Shown here one piece after another: positions 10,301 to 23,248 of a stretch of DNA of 64,000 nt. Every line of letters begins with the position of its first letter. Position 1 is the first letter of the stretch. The translations under genes were made by a program, and so were the position numbers. The DNA lies in assembly GCF_021223605.1 (NCBI RefSeq), contig NZ_CP075175.1:4853501-4917500 (forward strand), given 5' to 3'. Below the pieces are notes generated by a model that did no database searches, was not told where the DNA came from, and saw only the letters and a list, made by a program, of their open reading frames with translations. This stretch comes from Paenibacillus sp. 481. Lineage in GTDB: Bacteria; Bacillota; Bacilli; Paenibacillales; Paenibacillaceae.

Positions 10301-13300
10301 CACTTGGTGATAGACGGTGTGTCGTGGCGAGTTTTGTTTGAGGATTTCGCGACAGGCTATGAGCAAGCGGCACAGGGGCAAGAGATTCTCCTTCCGCAAA
10401 AAACAGACTCGTTCCAAAGATGGGCGGAGCAATTGTCTCATTTTGCAAAGCGTGATAACGAAGCACTTCAGCTAGAACGGGCGTATTGGGAGCAACATAC
10501 GAGCCACACGGATCATATGCAGCTACCTAAAGATGTAGAGCAGGACGAAGCCAATCCACACAAGAAGTCGCTGCTGCTGGATTGCGATACACTGACGGTT
10601 CAACTAACTGAACAGGAAACGGAACAATTACTGAAACAAGCTAATTGGGCCTACAATACGGAAGTCAATGACTTATTGCTGACGGCATTAGGCATGGCCG
10701 TTCATACTTGGACGGGTATGGAGCGGGTAATGGTCAATTTAGAAGGCCATGGTAGAGAGCCCGTTGTTCCAGATATCGATATTTCACGAACAGTGGGCTG
10801 GTTTACAACCCAATATCCTGTCGTGTTGGATTTGGACTCAAACATAGACGTGTCCCGCCGAATCAAACAGGTAAAGGAACGTTTACGGCAAATTCCGCAA
10901 AAGGGAATCGGCTATGGTATTTTAAAATATTTGTCGGGTCTTCAAAAGAGCGCAGCTTTTGGGGGCGAACCGGAGATTAGCTTTAACTATTTAGGTCAGT
11001 TTGATCAAGACCTCCAAAATAGTGCGCTCCAGCTTTCCCCTTTTTCAAGTGGAGAAGAAGTTAGTGAGCAAATGGCTAAAACGTATACGTTAGATATAAA
11101 TGGAATCATTGGTGCAGGATCGTTGCTACTGACGATTACTTATAGCCGAAAAGAGTATCGACATGAAACGATGGCGCATTTTGCTGAATTATTACGAGCG
11201 AGCTTGCTTGAAATTATTGCACACTGTGTGACGAAACAGCATGCCGAATTGACGCCAAGCGACGTCTTACTTAAGGGCATGACCATTGAGGAGCTAGAAT
11301 GGCTAGTCGAGGAAAATCGCCAAGTTGGCGAAATCGAGGACGTTTATGCCTTGGCGCCGATGCAGACAGGAATGTGGTTCCATAGCTTGCTAGAGCCCGG
11401 TTCAGCAGCCTATTTTGAGCAAGCTGTATTTGATCTTAAAGGGATCTTTTATGTTGATCCGTTTACGAAAAGCTTAAATTCATTAATAGAAAGACATCAA
11501 ATTTTCAGAACTAATTTTATAAATGGTTGGCAAGATAGTCCTGTTCAAATTGTGTATCGGAAAAAGGAATTGGATTTCCATTTTGAAGATATACGTGGGC
11601 TGGATGAGGAACTGCGAGAAACATATATTTCTACGTATACGAGTGAAGACAAGGCAAAAGGATTCCATCTTGCTCAAGATGCGTTGATGCGTATATCGAT
11701 CTTGCGTATAGCTGAAGAGGAATACCATTTTATATGGAGCTTCCATCACATCTTGATGGACGGCTGGTGCTTATCACTCGTCATCAAAGAAGCATTCGGT
11801 ACTTACTTTGAATTCCTGAATCAAAGCGTGCCAGAGCTTACGACGGTAACGCCTTACAGCGAATATATTAAGTGGATCGAGCAGCAAGATAGGGAGGCAG
11901 CAACTCGCTTTTGGAGCGACTACGTGTCAGGAACGGATCAGCAGACGATGCTGCCTAAGAAGACGACAAGCTATGTAAATGGTTATGAATCGGAAGAGCT
12001 TACTTGTACGCTTGGCAAGAACTTGACCGAGAAATTGAATCGGCTTGCTAAACAGGTTCAAGTGACGAACAATACTCTGATGCAGACTGCTTGGGGTATT
12101 GTGCTGCAAAAATATAATCAGAGCAATGATGTCGTCTTCGGAAGCGTCGTATCGGGAAGACCGTCTGAAATTACCGGTGTGGAGAACATGATCGGGCTGT
12201 TTATCAACACCATCCCTGTGCGCATACGTAGTGAAGCAGGGGACAGTGTTACCGATGTGATCCAAAGAGTTCAGGAGCATGCGCTGGCAGCTAATGCCTA
12301 CGACACGTATCCACTATACGAAATTCAGGCGTTGAGCGATTTAAAGCAGGATTTGATCAATCATTTGTTAGTATTTGAAAATTATCCGGTGGAACAACAG
12401 GTGGAAGAGCTAGGCAGCGATCAACCAGAAAGCTTCACCATTGAAAATGTAGATATGGCCGAGCATACGAGCTATGACCTTAACTTGACGGTTATGCCTG
12501 GTGAAGCGATCAACGTGTGCTTTGGATACAATAGGCTGGTGTTTGACCCGATCACGATTGATCGCATGCAAGGACATTTACTGCACATTTTGGAGCAAAT
12601 TGTTCATAATCCGGACGTCAGTGTGGAAGAGCTGGAACTGGCAACGGCAGACGAGAAAGAGCATATTTTACAAGTGTTCAACGCAAATGAAACGGACTTT
12701 CCGCAGGATCAAACGATTCAACAGTTATTTGAAGAACAGGTTATGCGCGATCCGAATGCGGTGGCAGTCGTATTTGGAGATGAGCAGTTAACATACGTTG
12801 AACTTAATGAACGTGCGAACCGACTGGCGAGGACATTACGAACCAAAGGTGTGCAGGCTGATAGTCTGGTAGGGTTAATGACGGATCGTTCGCTAGATAT
12901 GATCGTCGGCATTATGGCGATATTAAAAGCGGGTGGAGCGTATGTGCCGATCGATCCACAATTTCCTGAAGAGCGTATTCGTTACATGATTGAGGATTCA
13001 GGAGCGCGCGTATTGGTCGTGCAGCATCATTTGAAAGACCGGGTGCCAGTAGAGGTACATTTGGCGGTTGAGCGCACATTCGTCTTACTGGATGATGAGC
13101 AATCTTACAACGAAGACGGTTCGAATCTGGATCTTGCTGATACAACGAACAACTCGAGCAATCTGGCTTATGTGATTTACACTTCGGGAACGACGGGTAA
13201 ACCTAAAGGGAATTTAACGACACATCGCAACGTTGTACCGATTGTCAAAGCGACGAACTATGTGGATATTAATGAGCAAGACAACATGTTGCAATTAGCG

Positions 13301-16300
13301 AGCTACTCCTTCGACGGTTCCGTATTTGATATTTTCGGTGCATTATTAAATGGCGCTAAGCTCGTGTTAGTTCCTAAAGAGACGATGCTTGATTTAGGAG
13401 AGTTGGCAGCATTAATTGATCGAGAACAGATTTCGGTCATGTTTATTACGACAGCATTTTTTAACGTACTCGTAGATATGCATATCGATTGCATGCGTCA
13501 TATGCGCGCTATTTTGTTCGGAGGAGAGCGTGCTTCGATCAGTCATGTGAGAAAAGCGCTAGCCTATTTAGGCCCTCATATATTGAAAAATATGTACGGA
13601 CCGACGGAAAGCACGGTCTATGCGACCTACTACAATATAAATGAAGTGGACGAAGCGGCAACGACGATACCGATAGGTCGCCCTGTAAGCCATACCACGA
13701 TTTACATCGTTAGTGGCGTGAATGGACTACAGCCAGTCGGAGTACCGGGAGAGCTGTGTATTGCTGGGAACGGTTTGGCTCGCGGTTATTTGAATAGCCC
13801 CGATCTGACGGCAGAGAAGTTCGTGGACAATCCTTTTGCATCAGGGGAGAGAATGTACAGAACCGGGGATCTGGCGCGCTGGCTGCCAGACGGCACGATT
13901 GAATATTTGGGACGGATGGACGATCAAGTAAAAATACGTGGCTTCCGGATTGAGCTTGGGGATGTGGAAGCGCAGTTGTTAAAAGTGAAATCGGTTCAGG
14001 AAGGAACAGTAATTGTCTGGGAGACAGACAACGGTGATAAACAGCTGTGTGCGTATTTTGTAGCCGAGCAGGAACTATCGCTGAATGATCTGAAAGGTAG
14101 CATGGCACGTGAATTGCCGGAATATATGATTCCGTCGTATTTCGTCCAGCTAGAGAAGATGCCGCTAACGACAAATGGAAAAGTGGATCGCAGGGCGCTG
14201 CCGGCTCCACAAGGGGGTATGCAGTCAGGCACGGAATACGTGGCTCCGCGAACGGAAATCGAGGCTCAATTGGTAAGTATTTGGCAGGAAGTGCTCGGTG
14301 TTGCAAACATCGGAGTTAAAGCTAACTTCTTTGATTTAGGAGGACACTCTTTACGAGCAACCACGCTTACGGCCAAAATACACAAGGAACTGAAAAAGAA
14401 AGTGCAGATTCGACACATTTTTAAGTATCCAACGGTTGAGCAGTTGGCACAGCTGATTGTTGAGGAAGAGCAAAGTGAATACTTGTCTATTCCGCTTACT
14501 AGCAAAAGTGAATATTATCAGCTGTCATCGACGCAGAAACGGATGTACATTTTAAGTAATCTGCAAGGTGGAGAACTCAGCTATAATATGCCGGGTGTCT
14601 TGTTAGTAGAAGGGTCCTTAGATCCGAAAAGGCTGGAAGCAGCATTCCGCCAACTAATATCTCGTCATGAAACATTGCGGACTGGATTCGAAGTTGTTAA
14701 GGGAGAACCTGTGCAGTGTGTTTATGATGACGGTGATGTTGAATTTGCGGTGGAGATTGTGCAAGCGAGCGCTGAAGCAGTAGATGAGCAGGTACGTGAT
14801 TTTGTGCGTGCATTTGATTTGAAGCAAGCGCCTTTACTTCGCGTTGGATTAATTGAATTGCAACCAAATGAACATCTTTTAATGTACGATATGCATCATA
14901 TCATATCGGACGGCGTCTCGATGAACATTTTGATTCAGGAGTTTGTTCAGCTTTATGTCGGTGAAGAGTTATTACCACTTCGTATTCAGTATAAGGATTA
15001 TGCGGCATGGCAGCAGGCAGGTATGCACGGTGACCAGTTTAAACAACAAGCATCAGATTGGCTGGATGTCTTCAAGGGAGAGCTGCCTGTACTTGAAATG
15101 CCAACCGATTTTGTAAGGCCAGCTGTGCAAAGCTTTGAGGGACGTACATTTGATTTTACTATTGGGACAACAAGTTACGAAGGCTTAAAGCGCATTGCGG
15201 AGCAAACGGGCACAACCTTATATATGGTGCTTCTAGCCGTTTACACAACGTTTCTGCATAAATATACAGGTCAAGAAGACGTCATAGTGGGTACGCCAAT
15301 CGCGGGTAGAGCGCATGCTGATTTAGAGCCGATGATTGGCATGTTTGTCAATACGTTGGCGTTGCGTAACTATCCAGTAGCTGAACAGACGTTCGTCAAC
15401 TATTTGCATGATGTCAAAGAAAGAACGATTAAGGCATTTGAACATCAAGATTATCCATTCGAACAATTGGTTGACAAGCTTAAACTCAAAAAAGATATGA
15501 GCCGCAATGCCCTGTTTGATACGATGTTCTCCTTGCAAAACATGGATGACCAGGAAATAAGCATTGCAGGGTTGCAATTTAAGCCTTACCCAAGTGACAA
15601 CACGGTCGCAAAATTTGACCTTTCGCTAGAAGTGACGGAGGGTGCGGCAGAGCTTATATGCAGTATCGAGTACAGTACAGCTCTGTATAAGCCAACGACG
15701 ATTGAGCGGATGGCCGAGCATCTTACGCAGCTGGTCGATGTTATTATTGGTAATCCGCAGGCGACGCTGTCTGCGATTGAGCTGGTCACTGTGCAAGAGC
15801 GAACAATGCTCTTGGAAACGTTCAATAGTACGACAACGGATGATATAACGGAGCAAACGATTTATCAGCTGTTCGAGGAGCAGGTGGAGCGTACACCGGA
15901 TCAAGTGGCTGTGGTGTTTGGCACCGAGCAGATGACGTATCGTGAATTAAATGACAAAGCGAATCAGCTTGCCCGTACGTTGCGGGCAAATGGCGTGCAA
16001 CCTGATCAGCTTGTCGGTGTGATGGTGGGGCGTTCACTTGAGATGCTAATCGGTATTTTCGGCATCTTAAAAGCTGGTGGCGCATATGTGCCAATCGATC
16101 CTGAATATCCGGCTGAGCGGGTTCATTATATTTTGGAGGATTCGGCCGCACAAGTCATTGTGCTGCAACGACATTTACAGGAGCGAGTTGCTGCTGGATT
16201 TGCTACTGGATTTGCTGGGAAACAGGTGTTGCTGGAGGATGACGCCTCTTACGATGCAGACCGTTCGAATTTGACGCCGCTTGCTGGACCAGACCATTTG

Positions 16301-19300
16301 GTCTATGTGCTCTATACGTCAGGCACTACGGGTCAGCCGAAAGGGGTAGCGATTGAGCATCGGAGTGCTGTGAATACGGTGAGCTGGTATTACAACCAAT
16401 ACATTCATTCGCTCAATCCGCACGTATTGCTGACGGCGGAATTCACGTTTGATCCTAGTGTTGAGCAAATCTTTAGTACGCTGCTTCATGGTGCTACACT
16501 GCACGGAATTACAAAGGACAAGCTGTTAGAGCCATCCTTTGTGGCGGGCTATTTGAATGAACATCAAATCAACTTGCTCGACACGTCTCCGATGTTGATG
16601 CAAGAGCTGCTGGCTGATCGTGAGCGGATCGACAGCTTAGAGGTCGTCATTTGCGGGGGTGAACGACTTGAAGATCGGTTGAAAGATAAGATTGTACAGC
16701 AAGGTTATTCGCTGTACAACCACTACGGTCCGACAGAGACCACGGTGGATGCGCTTGTGAGCTGCTGCGAATCAGAAGTAAAAGTATCGTTAGGGAAGCC
16801 CATCCCTAATACGCAAGTATATATTTTGGACGAGCAGTGCCATTTGCAACCGATCGGTGTCGTCGGCGAGCTGTATATTGCCGGTAAAGGGGTGGCGAGA
16901 GGCTATGTGAATCGTCCAGAGCTGACCGCAGAGAAATTTGTAGCCAACCCGTTTGTACTTGGACAGCGGATGTATCGCACAGGGGATTTGGCCCGTTGGC
17001 TGCCGGATGGAAATGTGGAGTTTGTTGGTCGGGCTGATGATCAGGTGAAAATTCGTGGCTACCGGATTGAGCTTGGTGAAGTTGAAGCTCAATTGGCGAA
17101 AGTTGCGTCTGTGAAAGAAGCGGCTGTAATCACGAGAGCGGACGAATCCGGATCTCAACAGCTGTGTGCCTACTTTGTAGCAGAACGCGAGTTGACCGTT
17201 AGCGAGCTGAGAGGTGAACTTGTACAGGCACTGCCGTTGTACATGGTTCCTTCGTATTTTGTACAGCTAGACAAAATGCCGCTTACATCGAACGGTAAGT
17301 TGGATCGAAAAGCGTTGCCAGCCCCAGTAGGAGGCAGCCAATCCGGTGTGGAGTACGTCGCGCCACGTACAGAGGTGGAACGTACGCTCGTGAGCATTTG
17401 GAAGGATGTGTTAGGTGCTTCCACCATCGGCGTTCATGACAGCTTCTTTGATCTCGGCGGGGATTCCATTAAATCGATTCAAGTTGCGTCAAGGTTGTTC
17501 CAAGCGGGATATAAGTTGGAAATGAAAGAGATGTTCCAGCATCCTGTTTTGTCTGATTTGAGTCAGTACGTGCAGCCGATCGGTCACATTTCTGAACAAG
17601 GAGAAATCACAGGAGTCGTGAAGCTCACTCCAATCATGCACAGGTTCTTTGAGCAACAAATGACCGATGCGCATCATTACAACCAATCGAAGATGTTGTA
17701 TCGGGAAGGCGGATTTGACGAAACGGCCATACGTGCTGCTTTCACGAAAATTGTCGAGCATCACGACGCGCTACGGATGGTGTTTCGTTCGACTGCAAGC
17801 GGAGTAGAGGCTTGGAATCGCGGCAATGACGAAGGCGAACTCTACAGTTTGGAAGTTTTTGACTTGAAAAATGAAGCGAATGTCGCAGCTGCGATTGAAG
17901 CGCAGGCAACAGCTATTCAAAGAAGTATCCATTTAAGTGAAGGCCCGTTAATGAAGCTCGGATTGTTCCGGTGTGCCGAAGGAGACCATTTGCTCATCGT
18001 GATCCACCACCTTGTAGTCGATGGAATATCGTGGCGTATCTTGTTAGAAGATATTGCGGCCGGCTACGAGCAAGCGGATGAAGGGAAAGCCATTCAGCTA
18101 CCGCGCAAAACGGATTCCTTCCAGTTGTGGACAGAACAGCAGGCGGAATACGCAAATAGCGAAACGATGGTGCGTGAGCAGTCGTATTGGCAGCAAATTG
18201 AAGCAGAAACGTACACGCCATTGCCGAAAGACTATTCAGTCGAGCATTCGCTTGTAAGCGATAGTGATACGGTTACGGTGCAATGGACGCAACAGGAGAC
18301 GGAACAGCTGTTGAAGCAAGTCCACCGTGCTTACAATACGAAAGTGAATGATCTGCTGCTATCGGCGCTAGGAACTGCAGTCCATGAGTGGACAGGGATT
18401 GAGCGCGTGCTGGTGAAGTTGGAAAGTCACGGTCGAGAATCGATGTTACCAGATCTCGACACTACACGGACGATAGGTTTGTTTACAAGTCATTTCCCTG
18501 CCGTGTTGGAAATGCACAAAGGTCAAGACTTATCGAGACGGATTAAGCAAGTGAAGGAAGGCTTACGACAAATTCCGCAAATGGGAATGGGGTATGGCTT
18601 ATCTCGATATTTGTTCGAGGGCGTGGATACGATAGGTTCAGCACACAAGTCCATATTTAATGTACAGCCGGAAATTAGCTTCAACTACTTGGGACAATTC
18701 GATCAAGAGGTACAAGATGTACAAGATGTACAAGAGGTAAAAGGCGTACAAGACGTAGAAGACGTACAAGACGCAGAAGACGTACAAGACGTACAAGACG
18801 TACAAGACTTAGAAAAGACAGCTATTCAAGTCTCCTCGTATTCCAGCGGTTTAGATAGGAGTGAGCATGCTGTTCGGGATAGTGTATTGCACATAAACGG
18901 CGGAGTTACAGCTGGTACCTTATCGATGTCCGTTAGCTATAGTGTCAAAGAATACCGGAAGGAAAGTATAGAACACTTTGCTAATTTGTTTAAGACAAGC
19001 CTGCAAAGCATCATTCAACATTGTGTAAGCAAAGAGCGTTCTGAATTGACGCCTAGCGATGTTTTGTTAAAAGGAATGACAATGGACGATTTAGAGGAGC
19101 TCGTCAAGCGGACAGCGCATATTGGTGAGATTGAGAACGTATATGCATTAACGCCAATGCAACACGGCATGCTGTCTCATAGCCTCAAAGTTCCGAACTC
19201 AGGTGCCTATATCGAACAAACCATTTATGACTTAAATGGAAGCTTCGATGTTGAATTGTTCAAGAAGAGTGTAGCGCTGCTGTCAGAAAGACATGATATA

Positions 19301-22300
19301 TTTAGAACTAATTTCCATAGTGCATGGCGTGGCCAGCCATTACAAGTGGTATTTCGGAACCGTGCGGTTGGACTTTACGAGGAAGATATTCGCGGGTTGG
19401 AGAAGAGCGAGCTTGCGGCGTATTTATTGGATTTTGAGCAAGCAGACAAAGCAAGAGGCTTTGATGACTTGGCTCAAGATGAATTAATACGTGTATCCAT
19501 TTTGCGAACGGGTGAGGAGGCTTACCGCTTTATTTGGAACTTCCATCACATTTTGATGGACGGTTGGTGTATGTCACTTGTAGCCAAAGAAGCATTTGGA
19601 AGCTATTTTGATCTCCTGAACGAAAGAAAGCCGGAACTTCCTCCGGTAACGCCTTATAGTCGTTATATTGAATGGCTGGAACAGCAAGATTACGAAGCGG
19701 CTTCTACCTATTGGCGTCAATATATTGCGGGTTACGAGCAGCAATATGCGCTGCCAAAAATGAATGCATCGAAGCAGAATAAGGCTAATGCGTATCAGAC
19801 AGCAGCGTTTTCATCTGAGCTAAGTAAAGAGCTAACGGAGCAGATGAATCGCTTGGCGAAGCAGCAGCGAACGACAATTAATACGTTGTTTCAAACGATT
19901 TGGGGAATTTATTTACAGAAATATAACGGAAATCAGGATACTGTTTTCGGAAGTGTTGTCTCAGGTAGACCATCAACTATTCCGGGTGTTGAGAGTATGA
20001 TTGGTCTTTTTATAAACACCATCCCCGTTCGTATTCGGAGTGAAGAAAGCGAAACTTTTGTAGAGTTGGTAACTAAGATTCAGCAGCAGGCGTTGGACTC
20101 CAGCGCGTACGATACGTATCCGCTCTATGAAATTCAATCACTTGCTGAGCATAAGCAGAATTTAGTTGACCATATTATCGTCTTTGAGAACTATCCGATG
20201 GGCAAGCGAATTGAAGAGATGAGCAAGGAGGATGAGTTCAGCTTTACAATTGACCTGGTCGATACCATTGCACAGACGAGCTATGATCTGACTTTGATGG
20301 TCGTCCCTGATGAAGAGCTTTACTTCCGCTATTCGTATAACGGATTGGTCTACAGCCAATCCGATATGGAACGTATTCAAGGGTATATCGTTCACCTTAT
20401 TGAGCAAATTGTACAAAACCCGAATATTCGCATCGGCGAATTGGAATTGGCTACTGCTGAAGATAAGGTGCAAGTACTGGAGCGCTTCAACGCGACGGCA
20501 ACGGAATATCCACGAGAGAGCATGATTCACCTCATGATTGAGGAGCAGACAGTGCGTACGCCAGACCTTGTGGCAGTCGTAGGGGAGAATAAGCAATGGA
20601 CCTACCGGCAGTTGAATGAACGGGCTAATCAGCTAGCACATGAGCTATTGTCTCGTGGCGTGAAGCCAGGTAGCGTGGTTGGTTTGATGGCGGATCGCTC
20701 ACCGGATATGATAGCTGGGATGATGGCTATTTTGAAGACAGGTGGATGCTTTGTTCCGATTGATCCGCAGTATCCATTTGGACGGATTCAATACATGATG
20801 GAGAATAGCGGCATTCGATTACTTATGACAGAAGCTGTTCATATGGAACGTGTGCAAGCTGATTTCTCAGATGTAGAGATGATAGACTTACATCAGCAAT
20901 TGGATGATGTGGGATTGAATGTTGTTTCTCGCGGAGCAGCGACAGATGCCCTGTATATGATTTACACGTCGGGTACAACAGGCAATCCAAAGGGTGTTGT
21001 TTTGGAGCATCGCAATATGGTCAATTTGCTGCACTATCAGTACACGAGTACGAATTTGCCGTACGATAAACATGTGCTGCAATATTTCACGAGCAGCTTT
21101 GATATGTGCTATCTAGAGTTGTTCTCAACGCTAGCCGCGGGTGGGTGCTTATACATCATAGAAGAGGAAGCAAAGCGAGATATTAACTATTTACTTACCT
21201 TTATCGAACGCTGGCAGATAGATGTTGTAATGTTTCCTACGGCGGTAACGAAGTTTTTGTTTACAGAAGAGGGGCTGGCAGAGCGGTTTCCGACGTGCGT
21301 CAAGCATATTGTGACCGCAGGAGAGCAGCTAGTTGTGCCAGAAAGATTAGCGAGCTTCTTGCGACGCAATCAAGTCTATTTGCACAATCATTACGGACCT
21401 TCAGAAACGCATGTTGTGACAACGTTGACGATAGGGCCAGAGGATGCAGAGGCTGGTGTCCCTAGCATTGGAGCACCTATTTCCAATACTGCAATCTATA
21501 TTTTATCGGATACTGGCGCGCTCCAGCCTGTAGGTGTGCCAGGAGAACTGTATATATCGGGAGACAACGTAGGTAGAGGCTATGCAGGTAGAGCTGACCT
21601 TACAGAAGAGAAATTTGTTGCTGATCCGTTCCGCTCAGGTGAACGATGCTATCGGACAGGCGATCTAGCCAAATGGTTGCCGGATGGAACGATTGAATAC
21701 TTAGGTCGTATCGATCATCAAGTTAAAATTCGTGGATATCGGATCGAAATTGGTGAGATTGAAGCCCAATTGTTAAATGTATCGTCGGTGAAAGAAACTA
21801 TTGTTCTTGCGATTGAAGGCCATAATGGCCAGAAGTCGCTCTGTGCATACTTCGTTGCCGATCAAGAGCTTAGCATAGGTGAGCTAAGAGGTGACTTGTC
21901 AGAGTCACTGCCAAGCTATATGATTCCTTCTTTCTTCGTACAGTTGGCACGGATGCCGCTTACTCCGAACGGGAAAATTGACCGTCGGGCGCTGCCTTCC
22001 CCAGAGGAAAGCATGCTGTCCAGTGAGCAATATGTTGCACCACGAACACAGTTAGAAGGTCGCTTGCTGCTCATATGGCAGGAAGTGCTTAGTAATCCGA
22101 ACATTGGCGTTAAAGAAGATTTCTTTGACCTTGGTGGACATTCGATCAAAGCGATTGAGTTGACTGTAAAAATTCAAAAAGATTTCGGTATTGAAATTCC
22201 GTACCGCATCGTCTTTGAAGCACCAACGGTCGAAGCGATGGCACAAGCTGTTGCTGAATTAATGATGAAGCGGACAGGCAGCAATCCATTTGTGAAGCTA

Positions 22301-22999
22301 AATCAATCGGGAGCGATTAATGTGTTCTGCTTCCCTCCAATTTACGGCTACGGGATAGCGTTCTCAGAGCTTGCCAGACTACTTGAGAGCGAATGCGTTG
22401 TCTATGCAGCAGATTTTATTGAGCACCACGACAACTATGATGAAATGTTGGAAAAGTATGTGGATTTCATTTTGAGCATACAGAACGAAGCACCTTATGT
22501 ACTTATGGGTTACTCGGCAGGCGGAAATCTGACGTATGAGGTCGCTAAGGCAATACAAAAGAGAGGGCTTGCTGTTTCAGACGTCTTTATGATTGATTCT
22601 CAGAAGCGACATGCTGCTGTCGCAGTGGATGAAGCGTATGAAGCTGATGAAACGTTCTTTATTGAAAAAGTGTTTGGTAAGGATGCAAATGTACAGCAAT
22701 TAGCCGAGAAATATAAAGGCAAGGCGTTGGCTTATGCAACATACTGGAATCAACTTGTTAATGAAGGGACAATTCAGGCCAATATCCACGGATTTGCAAC
22801 GATTGATAATCCAGAGCAAGATAAAGTTGCAATTGGAAATTCGTTGATGTGGAAAGATGCAACGTGTGGCAGCTACGCGGAGCACTTGATAATTGGAGAA
22901 CATGTCGATGTGCTTGACACGGGGTATATCGAGGAAAATAGTAAAGTGATCCGACATGTCATTAAGCAGATTGTTAGCAACAGGTTGGCCATGCGTTAA
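7376..22999 (+). CDS. Giant terminal NRPS, four modules with thioesterase
   Basis: A 5207-residue synthetase with a TTG start, 9 nt after a GAGGAG ribosome site. Residues 1-245 resemble only the C-terminal half of a condensation domain and lack HHxxxDG. Module 1: A (~8115-9600, code D-A-F-W-L-G-G-T-F-K, Val-like), carrier with GGDSIKS (Ser ~791), epimerization (HHLVIDG ~10298). Module 2: C (HHILMDG ~11744), A (code D-G-F-F-L-G-M-V-Y-K, Ile-like), carrier GGHSL. Module 3: C (HHIISDG ~14893), A (D-P-E-D-I-G-H-V-D-K, probably basic), carrier GGDSIKS, epimerization (HHLVVDG ~18005). Module 4: C (HHILMDG ~19543), A (approximately D-M-L-M-V-A-H-V-V-K, unassigned), carrier, thioesterase with GYSAGG (~22508) and a late HVD histidine candidate. 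The C domains after E carry HHILMDGW and the others HHIISDG, consistent with D- versus L-donor types. The predicted tail is D-Val-Ile-D-basic-X. Codes were aligned by eye to GrsA. An acidic 9-bp repeat interrupts the second E domain. Confidence 0.97.
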   Translation: MNSEAVFEKEKAFWHDKFDTEDQFIFLPYTKTNHLQQYTNRVHTFHSTFPSSTYQRVTAIAGGSQLAVFMILLAGVESLLYKYTREENMILGIPALNASNLLILKNTVNHASTFKSLLQQLKASVSESIEHQSHSIWNFIEHLNIQYDASGAPIMNTIVALKEIHADDFNHNVASDVIFRFDLENSSLQLKVMYNELRYDEAYIAQFVSHLHHIFSIMLYQVELEIDEIDLLSEDEKTKIVVEFNHTETDYPHDKSIAQLFEEQAAHTPDQLAVVFEHKQLTYGELNAKANQLARTLRSEGVQADDLIGIVTDRSVEMLIGIVGILKAGGAYVPIDPDYPEDRINYILENSGANLVLHHNKEIRDRVSFSGKFIDLYDTQVYNEDSTNLACIAKPDHRAYIMYTSGTTGKPKGVMVEQRNVVRLVKNTNFVEYNEHTRILQTGSVGFDASTFEFWGALLNGGQLYMVPSDVILNAPLFKDAIRKYKINLMWLTSPLFNQLSQQDRQLFNGVETLLIGGDVVSVPHINQVLQDNPSLRIINGYGPTENTTFSTTFEIRSEQTEAVPIGRPIANSTAYVVDTQMRLQPIGVWGELLVGGDGVARGYLNDSELTAQKFIENPFQAGERCYRTGDIVRWRADGVLEYQGRMDEQVKIRGYRIELAEVESRIASLDIIQEAAVVAREDSTGQKVLCAYFVAPTRLSTGEIRHALLKELPSFMIPSYFVQLEHMPLTMNGKVNRRALPAPEENVRSGAEYVAPRTATEETLLSIWKTVLGTPNIGIFDNFFDLGGDSIKSIQVSSRLYQAGYKVDMKKLFNFPTVAELSSHLQPIGRIADQGEVSGAVELTPIQQWFFEQNSPAPHYFNQAVMLYQEQGFDEAVLHKVMHKLVEHHDALRMVFRAAPNEMRFEAWNRAIDEGDLYSLNMFNFKEVAESSLATAIEASVSNMHNSFNIGEGPLIKIGLFQCATGDHLLIVVHHLVIDGVSWRVLFEDFATGYEQAAQGQEILLPQKTDSFQRWAEQLSHFAKRDNEALQLERAYWEQHTSHTDHMQLPKDVEQDEANPHKKSLLLDCDTLTVQLTEQETEQLLKQANWAYNTEVNDLLLTALGMAVHTWTGMERVMVNLEGHGREPVVPDIDISRTVGWFTTQYPVVLDLDSNIDVSRRIKQVKERLRQIPQKGIGYGILKYLSGLQKSAAFGGEPEISFNYLGQFDQDLQNSALQLSPFSSGEEVSEQMAKTYTLDINGIIGAGSLLLTITYSRKEYRHETMAHFAELLRASLLEIIAHCVTKQHAELTPSDVLLKGMTIEELEWLVEENRQVGEIEDVYALAPMQTGMWFHSLLEPGSAAYFEQAVFDLKGIFYVDPFTKSLNSLIERHQIFRTNFINGWQDSPVQIVYRKKELDFHFEDIRGLDEELRETYISTYTSEDKAKGFHLAQDALMRISILRIAEEEYHFIWSFHHILMDGWCLSLVIKEAFGTYFEFLNQSVPELTTVTPYSEYIKWIEQQDREAATRFWSDYVSGTDQQTMLPKKTTSYVNGYESEELTCTLGKNLTEKLNRLAKQVQVTNNTLMQTAWGIVLQKYNQSNDVVFGSVVSGRPSEITGVENMIGLFINTIPVRIRSEAGDSVTDVIQRVQEHALAANAYDTYPLYEIQALSDLKQDLINHLLVFENYPVEQQVEELGSDQPESFTIENVDMAEHTSYDLNLTVMPGEAINVCFGYNRLVFDPITIDRMQGHLLHILEQIVHNPDVSVEELELATADEKEHILQVFNANETDFPQDQTIQQLFEEQVMRDPNAVAVVFGDEQLTYVELNERANRLARTLRTKGVQADSLVGLMTDRSLDMIVGIMAILKAGGAYVPIDPQFPEERIRYMIEDSGARVLVVQHHLKDRVPVEVHLAVERTFVLLDDEQSYNEDGSNLDLADTTNNSSNLAYVIYTSGTTGKPKGNLTTHRNVVPIVKATNYVDINEQDNMLQLASYSFDGSVFDIFGALLNGAKLVLVPKETMLDLGELAALIDREQISVMFITTAFFNVLVDMHIDCMRHMRAILFGGERASISHVRKALAYLGPHILKNMYGPTESTVYATYYNINEVDEAATTIPIGRPVSHTTIYIVSGVNGLQPVGVPGELCIAGNGLARGYLNSPDLTAEKFVDNPFASGERMYRTGDLARWLPDGTIEYLGRMDDQVKIRGFRIELGDVEAQLLKVKSVQEGTVIVWETDNGDKQLCAYFVAEQELSLNDLKGSMARELPEYMIPSYFVQLEKMPLTTNGKVDRRALPAPQGGMQSGTEYVAPRTEIEAQLVSIWQEVLGVANIGVKANFFDLGGHSLRATTLTAKIHKELKKKVQIRHIFKYPTVEQLAQLIVEEEQSEYLSIPLTSKSEYYQLSSTQKRMYILSNLQGGELSYNMPGVLLVEGSLDPKRLEAAFRQLISRHETLRTGFEVVKGEPVQCVYDDGDVEFAVEIVQASAEAVDEQVRDFVRAFDLKQAPLLRVGLIELQPNEHLLMYDMHHIISDGVSMNILIQEFVQLYVGEELLPLRIQYKDYAAWQQAGMHGDQFKQQASDWLDVFKGELPVLEMPTDFVRPAVQSFEGRTFDFTIGTTSYEGLKRIAEQTGTTLYMVLLAVYTTFLHKYTGQEDVIVGTPIAGRAHADLEPMIGMFVNTLALRNYPVAEQTFVNYLHDVKERTIKAFEHQDYPFEQLVDKLKLKKDMSRNALFDTMFSLQNMDDQEISIAGLQFKPYPSDNTVAKFDLSLEVTEGAAELICSIEYSTALYKPTTIERMAEHLTQLVDVIIGNPQATLSAIELVTVQERTMLLETFNSTTTDDITEQTIYQLFEEQVERTPDQVAVVFGTEQMTYRELNDKANQLARTLRANGVQPDQLVGVMVGRSLEMLIGIFGILKAGGAYVPIDPEYPAERVHYILEDSAAQVIVLQRHLQERVAAGFATGFAGKQVLLEDDASYDADRSNLTPLAGPDHLVYVLYTSGTTGQPKGVAIEHRSAVNTVSWYYNQYIHSLNPHVLLTAEFTFDPSVEQIFSTLLHGATLHGITKDKLLEPSFVAGYLNEHQINLLDTSPMLMQELLADRERIDSLEVVICGGERLEDRLKDKIVQQGYSLYNHYGPTETTVDALVSCCESEVKVSLGKPIPNTQVYILDEQCHLQPIGVVGELYIAGKGVARGYVNRPELTAEKFVANPFVLGQRMYRTGDLARWLPDGNVEFVGRADDQVKIRGYRIELGEVEAQLAKVASVKEAAVITRADESGSQQLCAYFVAERELTVSELRGELVQALPLYMVPSYFVQLDKMPLTSNGKLDRKALPAPVGGSQSGVEYVAPRTEVERTLVSIWKDVLGASTIGVHDSFFDLGGDSIKSIQVASRLFQAGYKLEMKEMFQHPVLSDLSQYVQPIGHISEQGEITGVVKLTPIMHRFFEQQMTDAHHYNQSKMLYREGGFDETAIRAAFTKIVEHHDALRMVFRSTASGVEAWNRGNDEGELYSLEVFDLKNEANVAAAIEAQATAIQRSIHLSEGPLMKLGLFRCAEGDHLLIVIHHLVVDGISWRILLEDIAAGYEQADEGKAIQLPRKTDSFQLWTEQQAEYANSETMVREQSYWQQIEAETYTPLPKDYSVEHSLVSDSDTVTVQWTQQETEQLLKQVHRAYNTKVNDLLLSALGTAVHEWTGIERVLVKLESHGRESMLPDLDTTRTIGLFTSHFPAVLEMHKGQDLSRRIKQVKEGLRQIPQMGMGYGLSRYLFEGVDTIGSAHKSIFNVQPEISFNYLGQFDQEVQDVQDVQEVKGVQDVEDVQDAEDVQDVQDVQDLEKTAIQVSSYSSGLDRSEHAVRDSVLHINGGVTAGTLSMSVSYSVKEYRKESIEHFANLFKTSLQSIIQHCVSKERSELTPSDVLLKGMTMDDLEELVKRTAHIGEIENVYALTPMQHGMLSHSLKVPNSGAYIEQTIYDLNGSFDVELFKKSVALLSERHDIFRTNFHSAWRGQPLQVVFRNRAVGLYEEDIRGLEKSELAAYLLDFEQADKARGFDDLAQDELIRVSILRTGEEAYRFIWNFHHILMDGWCMSLVAKEAFGSYFDLLNERKPELPPVTPYSRYIEWLEQQDYEAASTYWRQYIAGYEQQYALPKMNASKQNKANAYQTAAFSSELSKELTEQMNRLAKQQRTTINTLFQTIWGIYLQKYNGNQDTVFGSVVSGRPSTIPGVESMIGLFINTIPVRIRSEESETFVELVTKIQQQALDSSAYDTYPLYEIQSLAEHKQNLVDHIIVFENYPMGKRIEEMSKEDEFSFTIDLVDTIAQTSYDLTLMVVPDEELYFRYSYNGLVYSQSDMERIQGYIVHLIEQIVQNPNIRIGELELATAEDKVQVLERFNATATEYPRESMIHLMIEEQTVRTPDLVAVVGENKQWTYRQLNERANQLAHELLSRGVKPGSVVGLMADRSPDMIAGMMAILKTGGCFVPIDPQYPFGRIQYMMENSGIRLLMTEAVHMERVQADFSDVEMIDLHQQLDDVGLNVVSRGAATDALYMIYTSGTTGNPKGVVLEHRNMVNLLHYQYTSTNLPYDKHVLQYFTSSFDMCYLELFSTLAAGGCLYIIEEEAKRDINYLLTFIERWQIDVVMFPTAVTKFLFTEEGLAERFPTCVKHIVTAGEQLVVPERLASFLRRNQVYLHNHYGPSETHVVTTLTIGPEDAEAGVPSIGAPISNTAIYILSDTGALQPVGVPGELYISGDNVGRGYAGRADLTEEKFVADPFRSGERCYRTGDLAKWLPDGTIEYLGRIDHQVKIRGYRIEIGEIEAQLLNVSSVKETIVLAIEGHNGQKSLCAYFVADQELSIGELRGDLSESLPSYMIPSFFVQLARMPLTPNGKIDRRALPSPEESMLSSEQYVAPRTQLEGRLLLIWQEVLSNPNIGVKEDFFDLGGHSIKAIELTVKIQKDFGIEIPYRIVFEAPTVEAMAQAVAELMMKRTGSNPFVKLNQSGAINVFCFPPIYGYGIAFSELARLLESECVVYAADFIEHHDNYDEMLEKYVDFILSIQNEAPYVLMGYSAGGNLTYEVAKAIQKRGLAVSDVFMIDSQKRHAAVAVDEAYEADETFFIEKVFGKDANVQQLAEKYKGKALAYATYWNQLVNEGTIQANIHGFATIDNPEQDKVAIGNSLMWKDATCGSYAEHLIIGEHVDVLDTGYIEENSKVIRHVIKQIVSNRLAMR
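18710..18808 (+). repeat. 9-bp tandem repeat (11 units) in NRPS epimerization domain
   Basis: Eleven imperfect copies of GTACAAGAC are read in frame as Val-Gln-Asp variants (VQD, VED, AED, VQE, VKG). They insert about 33 acidic residues just after the conserved FNYLGQFDQ segment of the module-3 epimerization domain. The module-1 epimerization domain has no such insertion at the same place (FNYLGQFDQ, then about six residues to the LQLSP-like stretch). The frame is preserved because the unit is 9 bp. Confidence 0.95.
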
Positions 23000-23010
23000 A
23001 GAATTGACAT

Positions 23011-23043
23011 GAAAGGGGATTCGAGCAAGTAGAATCTCCTTTC
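23011..23043 (+). terminator. Terminator after the NRPS gene
   Basis: GAAAGGGGATTC pairs with GAATCTCCTTTC across a 9-nt loop (one mismatch), followed by TTTCTG. It lies just past the NRPS stop codon and closes the cluster at its 3' end. The remaining ~200 bases to topB hold no gene that can be supported. Confidence 0.75.
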
Positions 23044-23248
23044 TTTCTGATTAAAAGTCTCACTCATAGCGTACACGAGGCGTTTTTAAAATATTTTCTT
23101 TATTCTCACCGAAGCCCGCGAAACGTTTTTTCCACATTCATTTTAATAGGCGTTCAACACTCCCTCATTGGACATCTGCAAAAATTCCTTTTATAGTATT
23201 TAGAGGCCCCTTATGTAATAAGGATAAAGGAGAGTTGACTCTACTCAT

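Noticed and set aside
13710..14306. 198-codon minus-strand open frame inside the NRPS gene
   Set aside because: It lies fully opposite conserved A-domain motifs of the NRPS and has no ribosome site or domain.
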